Source: Natrinema ejinorense
Lineage (GTDB): Archaea > Halobacteriota > Halobacteria > Halobacteriales > Natrialbaceae
Length of the DNA stretch: 64,000 nucleotides
NCBI RefSeq assembly: GCF_002494345.1
Contig: NZ_NXNI01000001.1
Location: forward strand, 1,116,001-1,180,000
Reading direction: 5' to 3'
Positions 55,159-62,539 of the stretch are shown in pieces; within the stretch, counting starts at the first letter, position 1, and every line of letters starts with the position of its first letter. Under the pieces are notes generated by a model. That model was given only the letters and a program-made list of their open reading frames with translations, was not told the origin of the DNA and searched no databases. Position numbers and translations under genes: made by a program.

Positions 55159-55707
55159 ATGACAGACGACGATCCGCCGGTCCCCGAGGGCGTCCTCACG
55201 AGCGCGACGGAGCGACTCGAGGCCGAGGAGCTCTCGCTTGCGGACAACGAGGAGATCCTCCACGCGTTGAGCGAGCTCCGGCCGGTCTACGAGAGCGAAC
55301 GGTCGTACTTCGTCCTCGGCAGCTACGATCGCGAGCCGATTCGGCGGCTGAACCTCGTCGTCGATCGGCTGAACCGCCGGTCGGACGCCTACGCCTTCCG
55401 AATGGTCGACGTTCGCGGCGAGTGGGACAACGGCATCCAGAAGTTCTCCCTGATCGCGGATCTGGTCACTCACGTCGTCGGCGTCGCCGAACGAGAACCA
55501 AGCGGCTTTCTCGTCGAACAGGGCCTGCTCGCGGGCACCGAGGAGTACTTCGAGAAGACGCACGTGCTCAAGCGGGAGTACCCGGAGGTGGACCGACCCT
55601 ACGACTGGATGCAGGACGGCGTCTTCGACCTGCTCGAGGAAGATGAACGACTGTACCGGTGGGAAACCGAAGACGACCTCGTCGAGATCACGGAGGCACT
55701 CCCGTAG
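55159..55707 (+). CDS. Hypothetical haloarchaeal protein
   Basis: Soluble protein of 182 residues. It starts with TDDDPPVPEGVLTSATERLEAEELS, followed by YFVLGSYDREPIRRLNLVVDRLN and IQKFSLIADLVTHVVGVAEREPSGFLVEQGLL, ending in an acidic helix. It has a mixed alpha/beta composition without cysteines. No motif I recognise; the conserved-looking internal segments suggest a real haloarchaeal family. It stands alone. Confidence 0.55.
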   Translation: MTDDDPPVPEGVLTSATERLEAEELSLADNEEILHALSELRPVYESERSYFVLGSYDREPIRRLNLVVDRLNRRSDAYAFRMVDVRGEWDNGIQKFSLIADLVTHVVGVAEREPSGFLVEQGLLAGTEEYFEKTHVLKREYPEVDRPYDWMQDGVFDLLEEDERLYRWETEDDLVEITEALP

Positions 55708-55962
55708 TCCGAGTAGGCGGTACTAATTACTCCGCTCGGTTCGTTCGATCGAGTGCGGAACGAACCGTCGGCGGACTGGATCGACTCATCGGAGGCGTGA
55801 TGGGAATCTGACTGCTCGCAGCTGGCTGTTCAACGCGACGACCCGGTCCTGTGGCGGGACCTACTTGCTCGGCATCGATACGACCGAGGGCACAATTCTG
55901 TTCGCGAGAGTAACGTGACGGTGGTCGTATTCGAGGGGACGTCCTCAGCAGTGTCCGGTCTA
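55708..55962. other. Gene-poor stretch with a possible gene fragment
   Basis: No intact gene. Bases 55799-55918 read in one frame as a protein-like C-terminus (LTARSWLFNATTRSC, GGTYLLGIDTTEG) ending in TGA at 55916-55918, without a start upstream. This may be debris, consistent with the gene fragment and palindromic element just to the right. Confidence 0.3.
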
Positions 55963-56048
55963 CTATAGTAGCAACTGAAAGTCATTGCACACCTGATCGC
56001 ACGACAGCGTTGCGATCAGTGTGTAAATCGTTTCAGTTGCTACTATAG
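55963..56048. mobile_element. MITE-like 86-base palindromic element
   Basis: Terminal inverted repeats CTATAGTAGCAACTGAAA (55963-55980) and their perfect complement (56031-56048) flank a second inner stem CTGATCGCA / TGCGATCAG. The whole sequence can fold into one long hairpin. No transposase is present. The right end abuts a truncated aldo-keto reductase fragment, whose stop codon it supplies, so the element probably inserted into decaying sequence. Confidence 0.75.
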
Positions 56049-56117
56049 AACCGGCTCGGCGAGGTCCTCGAGCGCCTCGATGGCCTGTGCCACGTGTTCG
56101 ACGCTGGTCGTACGATA
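56049..56117 (-). pseudogene. Fragment of an aldo-keto reductase gene
   Basis: About 22 codons, read on the minus strand, encode TTSVEHVAQAIEALEDLAEPV. They match the stretch TTSVEHLEQAVEAL near the end of the aldo-keto reductase at 58313-59287. Nothing upstream matches. The frame ends in a stop codon lying inside the adjoining palindromic element. It is a remnant of a second copy. Confidence 0.7.
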
Positions 56118-56163
56118 CGCCGGTACGACGGTACGTTCGAACTGTCTACACGGGTGGGCGCAG

Positions 56164-57894
56164 TTATTCCGCTGACTCGTCGGCGACGGGCTCCCACCCT
56201 GCTTCCCTCGCGGCTGGCAACTCGAGCGGATCGACGATGTCGTCGAGTTCGCCGTCCTGAGAGGCCTCGACGAACGGCTCGATGCGTTCGGGAACGGCAT
56301 CGTGATTTCGCTCGGAGAACTCGATCAGCGCCCGAACGGCCCAGTATCGTCGATTCCCGTCGTATGCTGGCGTGTCCCCGATCGGCCCGACGCTTTCCGT
56401 TACGGCTGCGACGGTTTCGTCGGGGATTCGGACGCCGGTCTCGGCGGTTGCAGCGAGAATTCGACACACGTTTCGCGGAATCGGCGGGGTCGTGTCCACG
56501 GCGTCGAGCAGTTCCGGAACGATTTCGGCGACCAACGTCGGATGCGCCTCCGAAACGTTCGCCAGTAACCGCTGGACGTTGTGTACGTTCGCCCCGTCGA
56601 CGAGGCCGGCGAGTACGGGCTCGGCCGCCGCCGGGTTGCAGTCGGCGACCGAGACGAGCAACTCCTTGTCGAACCGGCCATCGTACAGATCCTCCTCTCG
56701 CAACGCCTCGTAGCCGTTCGTGAGGGCGTCGGCGACGAGCTCCGGGTGGTCCTCGGCGAGTGGTACCAGCGGATCGATACCCGCGTCGAAGAGCGATCTA
56801 TCACCGGTTCGTGCGGCCACCGTCTCCTCGAGGGGCTCGAACGTCCGATCGCTCTCGCGAACGAGTCTGCCGAGCGCGTCCGCCGCGGCGGCGTGCTGAG
56901 CGTACGCCCCTCCGGTATCGTTCTCCGCGAGTTCGACCCGTAGTGTCGACGCAACGTCGTCGATCGTGTCTGGACGTCTGAGAGCGACCGAGACGAGCAA
57001 CTGCATCGTCTCCTCGGTCCGCAGCGGATAGCGCCCTCGCTCTAGCGCGTCGACGACATCGTCGGCTACCGCCTCGTACCCGATCACCCCCCGTTCGAGG
57101 AGGCCGATACTCAACTCGACGATCCGAGATCGAAGGTGTCCATCGTCGACGGTGAGGTGGTCGAGGAGCGGCTCGAGGTGGGGTGTGACCAACTCGGGAC
57201 GACGCGCTACCAGTTCGATTAGCGTCTCTATTGCCGCATTTCGGGGTTCGCAGGCCTCACCTCTGTTAAAAACGGCATCGGCTGGATCCGTAAGGGCCTC
57301 GACCAGCGTCGTCACTGCTCGGTCGGGTTCCGGGTGGGCGAGCACGACCGTCGACGCGTCGTCCAGATCGAAGAAGAGTGCGCTCGTTCGTTTTCGAATC
57401 ACCGGTACTGGATCGGCAAGCCGCTGGAACAGGCGATCGGCCAGCCAGGCGGCGGACATCGACAGTGCGGCGGTGTCCAGATCGACGTCGGCGTCGTTCT
57501 CGAACGTCGCCGCGAGTATCGGGTGCAGGTGCCTCGGCAGGAGTACCGCCTGTCTGACGGCCCAGTGTTCGTCGTCGATCCGTTCGAGCAGTCGGTCTGC
57601 AAGCAGTGCCGGCGGGTGTTCGGAAATCGCCGTATCGGCCCCCCGTAGCTGAAGGTACATCGCGTTTCGCAACACGAGGATCACTGCGCTCCGAACGGCC
57701 GGATCGGGATCCTCGAGGTGGGGGAGCAGTCGGTCGATGGTGGCGTCCGTGAGGTCCGTCGACTGGGACGGAAGCACGGTTTCGAGCCGGCGCTTGGCGA
57801 GTTTCAGGGCCGGATCGCGGCGGTCCGCCGGTGGTGTCTCGGCGACCCGTGCAGCGAGCGTCTCCAGGGACGGGTCGTCTTCAGACGGCGGCAT
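56164..57894 (-). CDS. HEAT-repeat-like helical protein
   Basis: Protein of 576 residues, built mostly of helical pairs with repeated patterns such as RLLPHLEDPDPAVRSAVILVLR, ADRLFQRLADPVPVIRKR, TLVEALTDPADAV and LVEAL/LVPLAEDHPELVADAL. These resemble HEAT/ARM repeats that form a curved scaffold for protein contacts. No enzyme motif or membrane segment is seen. Its ATG (57894) overlaps the last 14 bases of the small gene before it, so the pair is one operon. Confidence 0.6.
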   Translation of the reverse strand: MPPSEDDPSLETLAARVAETPPADRRDPALKLAKRRLETVLPSQSTDLTDATIDRLLPHLEDPDPAVRSAVILVLRNAMYLQLRGADTAISEHPPALLADRLLERIDDEHWAVRQAVLLPRHLHPILAATFENDADVDLDTAALSMSAAWLADRLFQRLADPVPVIRKRTSALFFDLDDASTVVLAHPEPDRAVTTLVEALTDPADAVFNRGEACEPRNAAIETLIELVARRPELVTPHLEPLLDHLTVDDGHLRSRIVELSIGLLERGVIGYEAVADDVVDALERGRYPLRTEETMQLLVSVALRRPDTIDDVASTLRVELAENDTGGAYAQHAAAADALGRLVRESDRTFEPLEETVAARTGDRSLFDAGIDPLVPLAEDHPELVADALTNGYEALREEDLYDGRFDKELLVSVADCNPAAAEPVLAGLVDGANVHNVQRLLANVSEAHPTLVAEIVPELLDAVDTTPPIPRNVCRILAATAETGVRIPDETVAAVTESVGPIGDTPAYDGNRRYWAVRALIEFSERNHDAVPERIEPFVEASQDGELDDIVDPLELPAAREAGWEPVADESAE

Positions 57895-58252
57895 GAATTC
57901 CGTACTTTGCGGCGAAGTAGTCGAAGTACACGCCCGGTTCCCACCGGAAGTCGGTTCGCAACTCCTCGACCGCACCGAAGCCGTCCGCCCCGTTCTCGTA
58001 GTATCTGCCGATCATCTCGCCCCACCCGCCGTCGTGGTTGATCACGAGCACCGCCCGCTCGAGGGCGTCACTGACGGTATTTAGGAGGCGATCGAGCGTC
58101 GAAACTGGCCCCTCCATCCCGCTGAACGTCAGCACGTCGTCGTAGCGGTCGGGTCCGCTCAGCCGAGTGTCGTCCCCCGCCAGAACGTCCGTAACCGCGT
58201 CTGGATCGGCCGTCTCCGCGAGTTCGGCGGCAATATGGCTCCGATGACCCAT
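57881..58252 (-). CDS. Hypothetical protein paired with the HEAT-like gene
   Basis: Protein of 123 residues, unassigned. It starts MGHRSHIAAELAETADPDAV and includes aromatic-rich DVLTFSGMEGPVSTLDRLLN and RYYENGADGFGAVEEL; the end FDYFAAKYGIHAAV is also aromatic. Its stop lies 14 bases inside the HEAT-like gene, supporting coupled expression. Whether the two proteins bind each other is not known. Confidence 0.55.
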   Translation of the reverse strand: MGHRSHIAAELAETADPDAVTDVLAGDDTRLSGPDRYDDVLTFSGMEGPVSTLDRLLNTVSDALERAVLVINHDGGWGEMIGRYYENGADGFGAVEELRTDFRWEPGVYFDYFAAKYGIHAAV

Positions 58253-58312
58253 ACCTATCCGTTTTCAACGAGGATGACAAAAAGATAGTTCAACCGGAAC
58301 GACAAAAGAGGA

Positions 58313-59287
58313 TCACTCGTGGCCCGACACCGGAACCGGCTCGTAGGGCTCCTCGAGGTACTCCATATCCGACTCCGATAGCTCGATCTCGAGGGCTTCG
58401 ACGGCCTGCTCTAAATGCTCGACGCTGGTCGTGCCGACGATCGGTGCGTCGACCCAGTCCTTGTGGAGCAGCCACGAGAGGGCGATCTGGGCCATCGTCG
58501 CGCCCCTGTCGTCGGCCAGGTCGGCGACGCGTTCGTTGATCTCCCGGCCGCCGCCCTCGCGGTATGGGTGTTCGTACATGTACTCCTCGGTCTCGCCACG
58601 GGTCGTGGCGTCGATCTCCTCGTGGGGCCGCGTCAGGTAGCCGCGGGCCATGGGCGACCACGGAACCACGCCGATCCCTTCGTTCGCACAGAGGGGCAGG
58701 GTCTCGCGTTCTTCCTCGCGATAGACGAGGTTGTAGTGGTTCTGCATCGTGGCGAAGCGCTCGAGGCCAAGCGCGTCGCTCGTGTGCAGTGCGTCGGCGA
58801 ACTGGTGGGCCCACATCGAGGAGGCCCCGATGTAACGGACGTGGCCCCGCCGGACGGCATCGTCGAGCGCTCGCAGAGTCGTCTCGATCGGCGTGTCGTA
58901 ATCCCAGCGATGGGGCTGGTAGAGATCGATCGTCTCCATCCCCAGTCGCTCCCGGCTGGCGGCCAACTCCTGTTCGATCGCCTTCCGGGAGAGCCCACCC
59001 GAGTTCGGGTCGTCGTCACGCATCCGGAAGTAGCCCTTCGTCGCGACGACGGCCTCCTCGCGGTGACCCGCGAGTGCCTCGCCCAGAATGCGTTCGGACT
59101 CGCCTCGCGAGTACATGTTCGCGGTGTCGAAGAAGTTGATCCCCAGATCGAGCGCCCGGTCGATGATCTGCTTGCTCTCCTCGTCCTCCAAGACCCACTC
59201 GCGCCAGTCGCTCGAGCCGAAGCTCATACAGCCCAGACAGATGCGGCTGACTTCCATGCCGGTCGATCCGAGGGTCGTGTACTCCAT
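58313..59287 (-). CDS. Aldo/keto reductase
   Basis: NADPH-dependent oxidoreductase of 324 residues in the TIM-barrel aldo-keto reductase family. The catalytic tetrad is visible: D54 and Y59 in FFDTANMYS, K84 in ATKGYF, and H126 in YQPHRWDY. GIGVVPWSPMARGYLTRP and the cofactor-loop region IVGTTSVEHLEQAVEAL follow. The N-terminus EYTTLGSTGMEVSRICLG is standard. Close to the L-glyceraldehyde-3-phosphate-reductase/YghZ-like group, but the substrate is unknown. A partial copy of its 3' end is at 56049-56117. Confidence 0.92.
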   Translation of the reverse strand: MEYTTLGSTGMEVSRICLGCMSFGSSDWREWVLEDEESKQIIDRALDLGINFFDTANMYSRGESERILGEALAGHREEAVVATKGYFRMRDDDPNSGGLSRKAIEQELAASRERLGMETIDLYQPHRWDYDTPIETTLRALDDAVRRGHVRYIGASSMWAHQFADALHTSDALGLERFATMQNHYNLVYREEERETLPLCANEGIGVVPWSPMARGYLTRPHEEIDATTRGETEEYMYEHPYREGGGREINERVADLADDRGATMAQIALSWLLHKDWVDAPIVGTTSVEHLEQAVEALEIELSESDMEYLEEPYEPVPVSGHE

Positions 59288-59422
59288 AGCGAGGGTACGG
59301 AAACCGGTGGGAAAACAGTACGCACTGTGGCAATCGATGACAGTCGTCTCGGGGGCGCGCTCGAGACGATACTCATTACGCCTCGTGAATAATAGATCTG
59401 GGCACTACCGAATTAACGCGGA

Positions 59423-61294
59423 CTACCAGTGGCCGAACAGTCGCTGGACGACGCTACGGTCGCTGGGCCGTTCGGCGAGCATGACCGAACTGTCGACCTC
59501 GTTGACGACGTCCATGTGCAGCGAGTCGCTCATCAGCCGCGACACCACCCCTTCCTCGGTCGCCCCGATGAGGATGAGCGAGTGGTCCTTCGACTGCCGG
59601 CAGATGGCGGCCTCGACGTCGCCCGAGTCGTCGACGACGATCTCGGCGTCCTCGAGGTCGCGTTCGGCGGCCCACTCGGCGAGGAACTGTTCGCCCCGTT
59701 CGCGGTCCTCCGGGCCGGCGACGACGTGCTGGAGCGTGATCTCGGCCCCGGAGTGGTCGCGAAGCGTCCGTGCGACCTCGGCGCTCAGATCCGAGTCCGG
59801 GCCGCCCGCAGTCGGGAGGAGGACTCGCGAGGTGTCCAGGTTCCGATCCTTGAGGATCAGGAAGTCACAGGGAAGATTGCTGGTCAGTTCGTTTATCCGA
59901 CCTTCGGCACGACCCTGGCCCCACGGTCGGTCCTCTCCCCAGCCAAGCACGACGAGATCGGCATGCTCGCGTTCCGCGGTATCGAAGACGTCCTCGAACG
60001 AGCGGTGGGAAACGACCGTCGACGTCTCGCAGTCGACGTCGTAGGACGCCGCTCGCTGGCAGACGCTTTCCATCCGCTGCTCGGACTCGGAGACGATCCG
60101 CTCGGTCTGGCCGGCACCGTATCGCATCGACGCACGACCCGGCATCTGGACGATGTGGACGGCGTGCACTGTCGCGTTCTCGTGGCCGCTGGCCAGTCGA
60201 CAGGCGAGGTCGACGATCGTCGACTCGGTTCGCGGGTTCGAAATCGGGACGAGCACGCGATAATCGCCGTTTTCGGTCGCGTGGGTCTCCGCAGTGTCGA
60301 TCAACGGGACGTACGACCGACCCACGTAGCTGCCGAACAACCACTCCGGTATCGAGAGCTGGCGATCCGCTCCCTCGAACCGGGCGGACTCGAGGCGGTG
60401 TTCGCTGGTCTGGAAGTAGTTGACGACCGTGACCAGGACGATGCCGCCGATGGTGTTTCCGAGCAGGACCGGCAGGACGAAGTCGGTGACGCCGACGAAG
60501 GGATGGAGACCGCCGTCCAGCACCAAGTAGACCATTTCCGTAAACGAGACGACGACGTGAAACAGGTCGCCGAGCGGAATGGCGAGGAAGGCCATGTAGA
60601 CGACGACGAGCCGCGAGATCGTGTCGCGGGAGGCGTAGACGATCCAGACGACGCCGGCGACGATCAACCCGGCGAACGCGGCCTTCGAGAAGAGGGCCCA
60701 CCACGAGGTCTCGACACCGTGTTCCGCGAGGCTCATCGCGGCAGCCGCCGTGTTATCGTCGAAGACCTGGCTGTAATACAGCGCGATCGCCCCGAGCCCG
60801 CCGCCGGCGAAGTTACCCGCGAGGACGATCGTCCAGTGGCGAAGCAGTGCGGGGATGCTGGCCAGTCGCTCGAGCGTCAGCGCGACCGGCGGCAGCGTGT
60901 TCTCGGTATAGAGCTGGTAGCCACCGATGATGATGTAGATGAAGCCAAGCGGATAGAGCAGTTTGCTCAGAATCGGGTTGTCGGTCTCCGCCGTCAGGGA
61001 CGCGTACAGCAGGAACGTAATCGTGATCGCAAACCCGGCGGCGAGACCGCTGAAGAACAGTTCACGACCGCCGGAGGTGATTTCCTCGTCGGCGGCGGCG
61101 ACGATCCGCTGGAAGATCTCGTCGGAGGAAAACCGATCCCGGACGACCGCTCCGACCGCCGGCGCACCGCTTCTGGACCGTTCGACCGCCTCTCGGACGT
61201 GTTCCTGTTCGGGCGGGTCTCGGTCCTGTCGTGGGGGGTCGCGACCCTGTCTTGGAGGGTCTCGCTCCGTCCGCTCCTGGTCGGGATTACTCAT
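59423..61294 (-). CDS. Formate/nitrite transporter-type protein fused to two UspA domains
   Basis: Fusion of 623 residues. The N-terminus has three copies of a RDPPRQ-like unit. Residues about 60-325 are a FNT (formate/nitrite transporter) fold with six helices: FSGLAAGFAITITFLLYAS, LLRHWTIVLAGNFAGGGLG, AFAGLIVAGVVW and LPVLLGNTIGGI. Residues about 345-480 and about 490-610 are two universal stress protein domains (VLVPISNPRTES, DLVVLGWGED; VLLPTAGGPDSD, LILIGATEEG). Ion or small-acid transport gated or sensed by nucleotide-binding UspA domains is inferred, not shown. Confidence 0.9.
   Translation of the reverse strand: MSNPDQERTERDPPRQGRDPPRQDRDPPEQEHVREAVERSRSGAPAVGAVVRDRFSSDEIFQRIVAAADEEITSGGRELFFSGLAAGFAITITFLLYASLTAETDNPILSKLLYPLGFIYIIIGGYQLYTENTLPPVALTLERLASIPALLRHWTIVLAGNFAGGGLGAIALYYSQVFDDNTAAAAMSLAEHGVETSWWALFSKAAFAGLIVAGVVWIVYASRDTISRLVVVYMAFLAIPLGDLFHVVVSFTEMVYLVLDGGLHPFVGVTDFVLPVLLGNTIGGIVLVTVVNYFQTSEHRLESARFEGADRQLSIPEWLFGSYVGRSYVPLIDTAETHATENGDYRVLVPISNPRTESTIVDLACRLASGHENATVHAVHIVQMPGRASMRYGAGQTERIVSESEQRMESVCQRAASYDVDCETSTVVSHRSFEDVFDTAEREHADLVVLGWGEDRPWGQGRAEGRINELTSNLPCDFLILKDRNLDTSRVLLPTAGGPDSDLSAEVARTLRDHSGAEITLQHVVAGPEDRERGEQFLAEWAAERDLEDAEIVVDDSGDVEAAICRQSKDHSLILIGATEEGVVSRLMSDSLHMDVVNEVDSSVMLAERPSDRSVVQRLFGHW
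61202..61264 (-). repeat. Three 21-base tandem repeats in the 5' end of the FNT-UspA gene
   Basis: Units at 61202-61222, 61223-61243 and 61244-61264 encode RDPPRQ-like heptads (RDPPRQG, RDPPRQD, RDPPEQE) on the minus strand. The copies differ by several bases. Length variation at such sites by slippage would alter the cytoplasmic N-terminus. Confidence 0.8.
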
Positions 61295-61390
61295 TAACAG
61301 GTACGCACGCCTAGAAGGACTAAGCGTTTAGGATCTGCCACTGCAACCAGTTCGAATCGCGGTCCGCGACAGCCAGGTTCGCTCGAGGCG

Positions 61391-62539
61391 TTACAGCGAA
61401 CCACCCTCGAGTCGGCCGATGGCAAGCCTGAGCGCGACGAACGCGCCGACGGCGACCAGGCAGTAGGCGGCGAGCAGTCCCCATGTCGTCGCCGTCGGGT
61501 TTCCGATCGCGAACTTCGCGACCGTGTTCGCGGGGTGTTCCGGAAGGGCGGTCGCGACGACCAGCGCGCCGACGGTGGCCACCGAGTAGAGCAACTGGGC
61601 CTGTCGTCGATCCGGGGCCCACAGCGCGATCCCGGTCCCGACGGTGACGACGAGCACTGAGAGCGCGGCCACCACTACGATCAACGCCGCCGGCCCCGCG
61701 ATCGTGGTCCCGTTGACCGCCAGCAAGAGGAGCCAGGCGAGCGCCTGGATCGGTGCCAGTGCCGCGATCGCCAGTAGCTTCGCGTCGATCACGTCCGCGA
61801 GCGACAGCGGGGCGACCCGGAGCAGTTCGAGCGTTCCGCGCTGGCGCTCCTCGATCACCGAATCGACGACGATCGAGCCGCTGATGAACACCGGCAGGAA
61901 GCACAACAGCGGGAGCAAGACCGTGTACGTGAACCCCACGTAGGGACTCGCCTGGATCTGCGACGGGACCGGAACCGGCGACCGCTCGAGCCGGCCCGCG
62001 TCGGCGTTTTGCTGGCGCTCGACGCGTTCGACGTGCTCTAAGGTGTTCCGTAGCTGGACGACGAGCAGGGTCGTCCGGAGCCCCTCCTCGGGCGCGGTCA
62101 CCCTGACGCTGAGCCGGCCGTCGTCGGTCCTGTTCGCGTCGAGAACCGCGGCTACGTCGTCGGTCTCGAACGTGTCGTAGGCGGTCCCCCGATCGCTGTA
62201 GCGCCGGGCGGTGACCCCACTTTGTTCGCTCGTAGCCGCGAGCAACTCCTCGGTGTCGTCGCCGGTGACGGCGACCGTCGTCTGGTAGTCGTCGATCGAT
62301 CCCGGATCGTACAGCGAGACGAGTCCGACCACCAGAAACGAGGAGAACCCCGCGATGAAGAGCTGGATCGCCAGCGCCAGCAGGATCGTCTTCTCCGAGC
62401 GCAGCGACGCCAGTTCTCGGCGGGCGATGGCCCAGCGTGCACCCCAGCTCGAGCCGGCATCGACACCGCCGTCCGGTCGCGCCGGCGGGTTCGGCCCGCG
62501 TCGAATCGACTCCCGATCGCGGTCGCGCTCACGCGACAA
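61391..62539 (-). CDS. ABC-2 type transporter permease
   Basis: Permease of 382 residues. It has a cytoplasmic N-terminus, a first helix (AIQLFIAGFSSFLVVGLVS), a large extracytoplasmic domain (about 75-215), and a cluster of helices in the C-terminal half. The cytoplasmic motif is EERQRGTLELLRVAPLSLADVIDAK, as in NatB-like permeases. Its start lies 11 bases before the end of the next gene, so it is co-transcribed. The ATPase of the transporter is not in the window and would be expected beyond the right edge. Confidence 0.85.
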   Translation of the reverse strand: MSRERDRDRESIRRGPNPPARPDGGVDAGSSWGARWAIARRELASLRSEKTILLALAIQLFIAGFSSFLVVGLVSLYDPGSIDDYQTTVAVTGDDTEELLAATSEQSGVTARRYSDRGTAYDTFETDDVAAVLDANRTDDGRLSVRVTAPEEGLRTTLLVVQLRNTLEHVERVERQQNADAGRLERSPVPVPSQIQASPYVGFTYTVLLPLLCFLPVFISGSIVVDSVIEERQRGTLELLRVAPLSLADVIDAKLLAIAALAPIQALAWLLLLAVNGTTIAGPAALIVVVAALSVLVVTVGTGIALWAPDRRQAQLLYSVATVGALVVATALPEHPANTVAKFAIGNPTATTWGLLAAYCLVAVGAFVALRLAIGRLEGGSL

